The notes beneath the pieces are model-generated. The model was not told the DNA's origin and ran no database searches. It saw only the letters and a program-made list of their open reading frames with translations. Shown one piece after another: positions 41,040-42,986 of a stretch of DNA of 42,986 bases. Source of the DNA: CAZUNO01 sp964621445 [NCBI: Candidatus Hadarchaeota archaeon] (GTDB lineage: Archaea; CAYQAE01; CAYVLA01); assembly GCA_964621445.1 (NCBI GenBank), contig CAZUNO010000022.1, positions 4,013 through 46,998 of the forward strand. The letters run 5' to 3'. The translations under genes were made by a program, and so were the position numbers. The number at the start of each line of letters is the position of its first letter. Positions within the stretch are counted from its first letter, which is position 1.

Positions 41040-41992
41040 GTATATTAACTTTTCCGTCCTGAATTTTTCTGAAAATTACACTACCAAACCCCATCCCCCA
41101 AATCACATCCCCTCTGTTTCGTCAGGCCTCTGATTTCTTGCCCTTTAACGTGGGTTCGACCTCTCAATTCGGAACAGTACGAAATGTGAACTCGCTAAAC
41201 ACGCGGGAAGAAAAACAGTGAAGGCTGAAGACATCAAACTCGCAGTACGCTAACAACCCCACAACCAGAACCCTGGCTCTCCACCGGTGATTGAAGAGAA
41301 CCGTCAAAGCCAAAACAACCCGAGGAAAAGAGGTGCCTACGTTATCCACCACGGTAGGGTGCCGAGTTGAGTATATTGCCTGGTTCTTGGAGACTAGGGT
41401 CGGGTAGGCATACAGCCCGGTATACTAGACCAGTTGAGGTATTTCCATAACAGGAATCTCGGTATTATGTGTTTTTCGTCGTTGTGGATAACACGTCTGA
41501 TACTATTTGTATTATAGGAGAAACGTTTGGGTAACACCCGATTTCTACAAAACCACTATATTTTCGTAACAATGGGGATATTCATGGGATCTCAAGGAAC
41601 TCGCGGTCGGCTTCAAAATGGATCAGGAAGGGGAAGATAGGGGATTCTCCATCGGGGTTCTAAACCTCTCTACCTGTTCGCCTTGAGATCTCTTATCCGA
41701 TCTGCAGGGATAACACAAAGATCACGCTCGGGTCTCCCTGCCTTGTTAGGTGCGGAGGTAACCGCGCCGAGGTGCTTTGTGATGTCAGGAGATCGTGGGC
41801 TTCACCTTAATCTTCATGGAACGATAACAGGGAGAATCGAGATAGGGAAGTCTCAGAGATCTTGGGATCTGATTTCACCGCGAGCGACATCGATATAAGA
41901 TCTATAAGAGTCCGTCTAGTTCAAGCCACTGTGCTTACGAGCCTTCTCTGGGGATCTCAGCGCAGGCTCCTTCTGAACGGACTGGTATCTGA
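41040..41992. other. Gene-poor stretch with degraded sequence
   Basis: About 950 bases without an intact gene. It contains the histone fragment at 41188-41253. Other open frames (for example 41683-41898) have no family resemblance or clear start site. It looks like decayed intergenic sequence. Confidence 0.5.
41188..41253 (+). pseudogene. Archaeal histone C-terminal fragment
   Basis: This frame reads ELAKHAGRKTVKAEDIKLAV-R and then TAA, matching the last ~21 residues of archaeal HMf-type histones (loop L2, with RKTV, and helix 3, AEDIKLAV). No helix 1 or long helix 2 is coded upstream in the same frame; an in-frame stop lies about 40 bases before, and neighbouring frames give no histone sequence. 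So only the 3' third of a histone gene survives. It is probably a decayed copy or a recombination scar. Confidence 0.75.
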
Positions 41993-42986
41993 ATGAATCG
42001 TGTATTATGGCTAATGATCCTCGTCTTGATCCTCCCAATCGGGATGGGTTCAGAGCCTCGAGTCGATCCGGAGACCCACGTTATTCGTCTGCTCCACCTG
42101 GGTAAGGCATGGTATCGAGGGAGTGCACCCGGACCGATCTTTCTTCAAGACCCTAAGATCGACTGGTTGCCAGTTCCAGCTTGTCAGGCTCACGGTGATG
42201 ACATGAAAGCTCTGCGCATCTTCCTTCCAAGAACCAGGGAGGCCCTTTTCCAGGAGTTTGACGTAGTACTCATAGACGGCATGGATGCGTATGACCTTAA
42301 ACCAGAGTTCCAGCATTGGTTGGTTGAGGGTATGAAAACATTGGGCATTAACTTCGTCATGGCAGATGATTCATCCTCTTTTGCGACAAGTGGAAGCCAC
42401 ACATCGTGGTACGATGTGCTTATAGGCGATATTCTTCCCGTTGACGATAAACCACTTCAAGGCTCTCCTTATGACGAACAGGAATCCTTTCACATCGTGC
42501 CGCAGATTCCGGGCCATGAATTCACACGAAGCATTCCCTGGGAGGATGTATGGATGTACGCTGCTAATCGTCCTTGGCCGAAAGTGGGGTCCACCATCGT
42601 GACGAGGATGTCTGGGGAACACTCCGTCAACAAGAACAAGGTTCAGATGGTCTACTGGGATCTGCTCCCGGCTGGAGGGAGGTCGGTAGCATGGATACAT
42701 CGTTGGGTGGGTTCAGGCGAGTTCTGGAGATGGAAGTACCATCCCGATGTTACGGCACACGTGATATACTTCACGGCAAAGGTTCCAATCCCCGAAGATA
42801 TATCGCTGCCAACCCCGCAGGAGATCAGGTCGCTCCGGTGGAAATCGACCCCCGTGATAAGAACTCTCAGCCATCAGACCCATCCCGAAGCTGTATTTCC
42901 CGCAACCCAGACCCGGCCTCGAGCACTGAGCCCGGGGCTGATCGTCAGCTCCAGCTCTCCGCGAACAGTTATCCCAAGTCTTACCT
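41993..42986 (+). CDS. Secreted protein with glutamine-amidotransferase-like fold (3' end beyond window)
   Basis: A frame of at least 331 residues is open at the right edge. It starts with a signal peptide-like sequence (MNRVLWLMILVLILPIGMGS). Residues ~70-125 (DVVLIDGMDAYDLKPEFQHW, then GMKTLGINFVMADDSSSF) resemble class I glutamine amidotransferase-like domains found in some extracellular archaeal and bacterial proteins (ThuA/DUF-type), but the usual nucleophile Cys is not evident; Asp-Asp-Ser sits near that place. The region to ~285 is beta-rich, and after ~290 it is proline, threonine and serine rich, perhaps a linker. It is probably exported. Confidence 0.65.
   Translation, partial: MNRVLWLMILVLILPIGMGSEPRVDPETHVIRLLHLGKAWYRGSAPGPIFLQDPKIDWLPVPACQAHGDDMKALRIFLPRTREALFQEFDVVLIDGMDAYDLKPEFQHWLVEGMKTLGINFVMADDSSSFATSGSHTSWYDVLIGDILPVDDKPLQGSPYDEQESFHIVPQIPGHEFTRSIPWEDVWMYAANRPWPKVGSTIVTRMSGEHSVNKNKVQMVYWDLLPAGGRSVAWIHRWVGSGEFWRWKYHPDVTAHVIYFTAKVPIPEDISLPTPQEIRSLRWKSTPVIRTLSHQTHPEAVFPATQTRPRALSPGLIVSSSSPRTVIPSLT

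Noticed and set aside
41683-41898. Plus-strand frame of 71 codons in the gene-poor stretch
   Set aside because: No recognisable family, no good start site, and surrounding sequence looks decayed.
42050-42700. Reverse-strand frames near the right edge
   Set aside because: They lie opposite a long plus-strand frame with a signal peptide that is open through the window edge and has better protein character.

Overview
The window looks archaeal. It carries a gatE-gatD pair (tRNA-dependent amidotransferase used only by archaea), a Ser-His type signal peptidase, a DUF123 GIY-YIG-like protein, a GH57/GT35 starch-glycogen set, TATA-like boxes 25-40 bases before many genes, GGAGG-type ribosome sites, and a fragment of an archaeal histone. 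A euryarchaeal lineage, perhaps a Thermoplasmatota-like or related uncultured group, is my inference. Fourteen of the assigned genes appear to start with TTG.

Region 1 (1-17.4 kb) mixes carbohydrate and housekeeping genes. It has a GH2 glycosidase cut by the left edge, an SGNH esterase, a signal peptidase, a two-gene Gfo/Idh/MocA oxidoreductase operon, a large GH67/GH20-like glycosidase, gatDE, an ATP-grasp ligase translationally coupled to a PIG-L deacetylase, an M42 aminopeptidase, a second PIG-L deacetylase, a DapA-like aldolase and an orphan corrinoid protein.

Region 2 (17.5-25.5 kb) is one tight plus-strand run: GH36-like galactosidase, GNAT acetyltransferase, a DUF4838/GH20-like glycosidase, a sugar isomerase-like TIM barrel and a glycogen-debranching-like glucosidase. 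Region 3 (25.5-32.7 kb) holds the alpha-glucan set: glycosyltransferase, GH57 enzyme and glycosyltransferase, convergent with a glucan phosphorylase that has a YHS metal-binding domain at its N-terminus, then a GH29 fucosidase. None of the complete glycosidases shows a signal peptide and no transporter is present, so I infer cytoplasmic breakdown of imported oligosaccharides linked to glycogen turnover.

Region 4 (32.7-43 kb) is different. Gene density falls, small and membrane proteins dominate, and base composition varies. It contains an AT-rich AhpD-like gene, a 3' tRNA-like remnant, a secreted Ig-like protein, a small ribbon-helix-helix-like gene pair next to a non-coding block of competing hairpins and tandem CTAACTCA octamers, a membrane-anchored HTH protein, a sialidase-like beta-propeller, the histone remnant, and a secreted glutamine-amidotransferase-fold protein running off the right edge. 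This looks like an accessory or integrated segment, although no integrase, replicase or transposase is visible. No intact tRNA, rRNA or CRISPR array was found.
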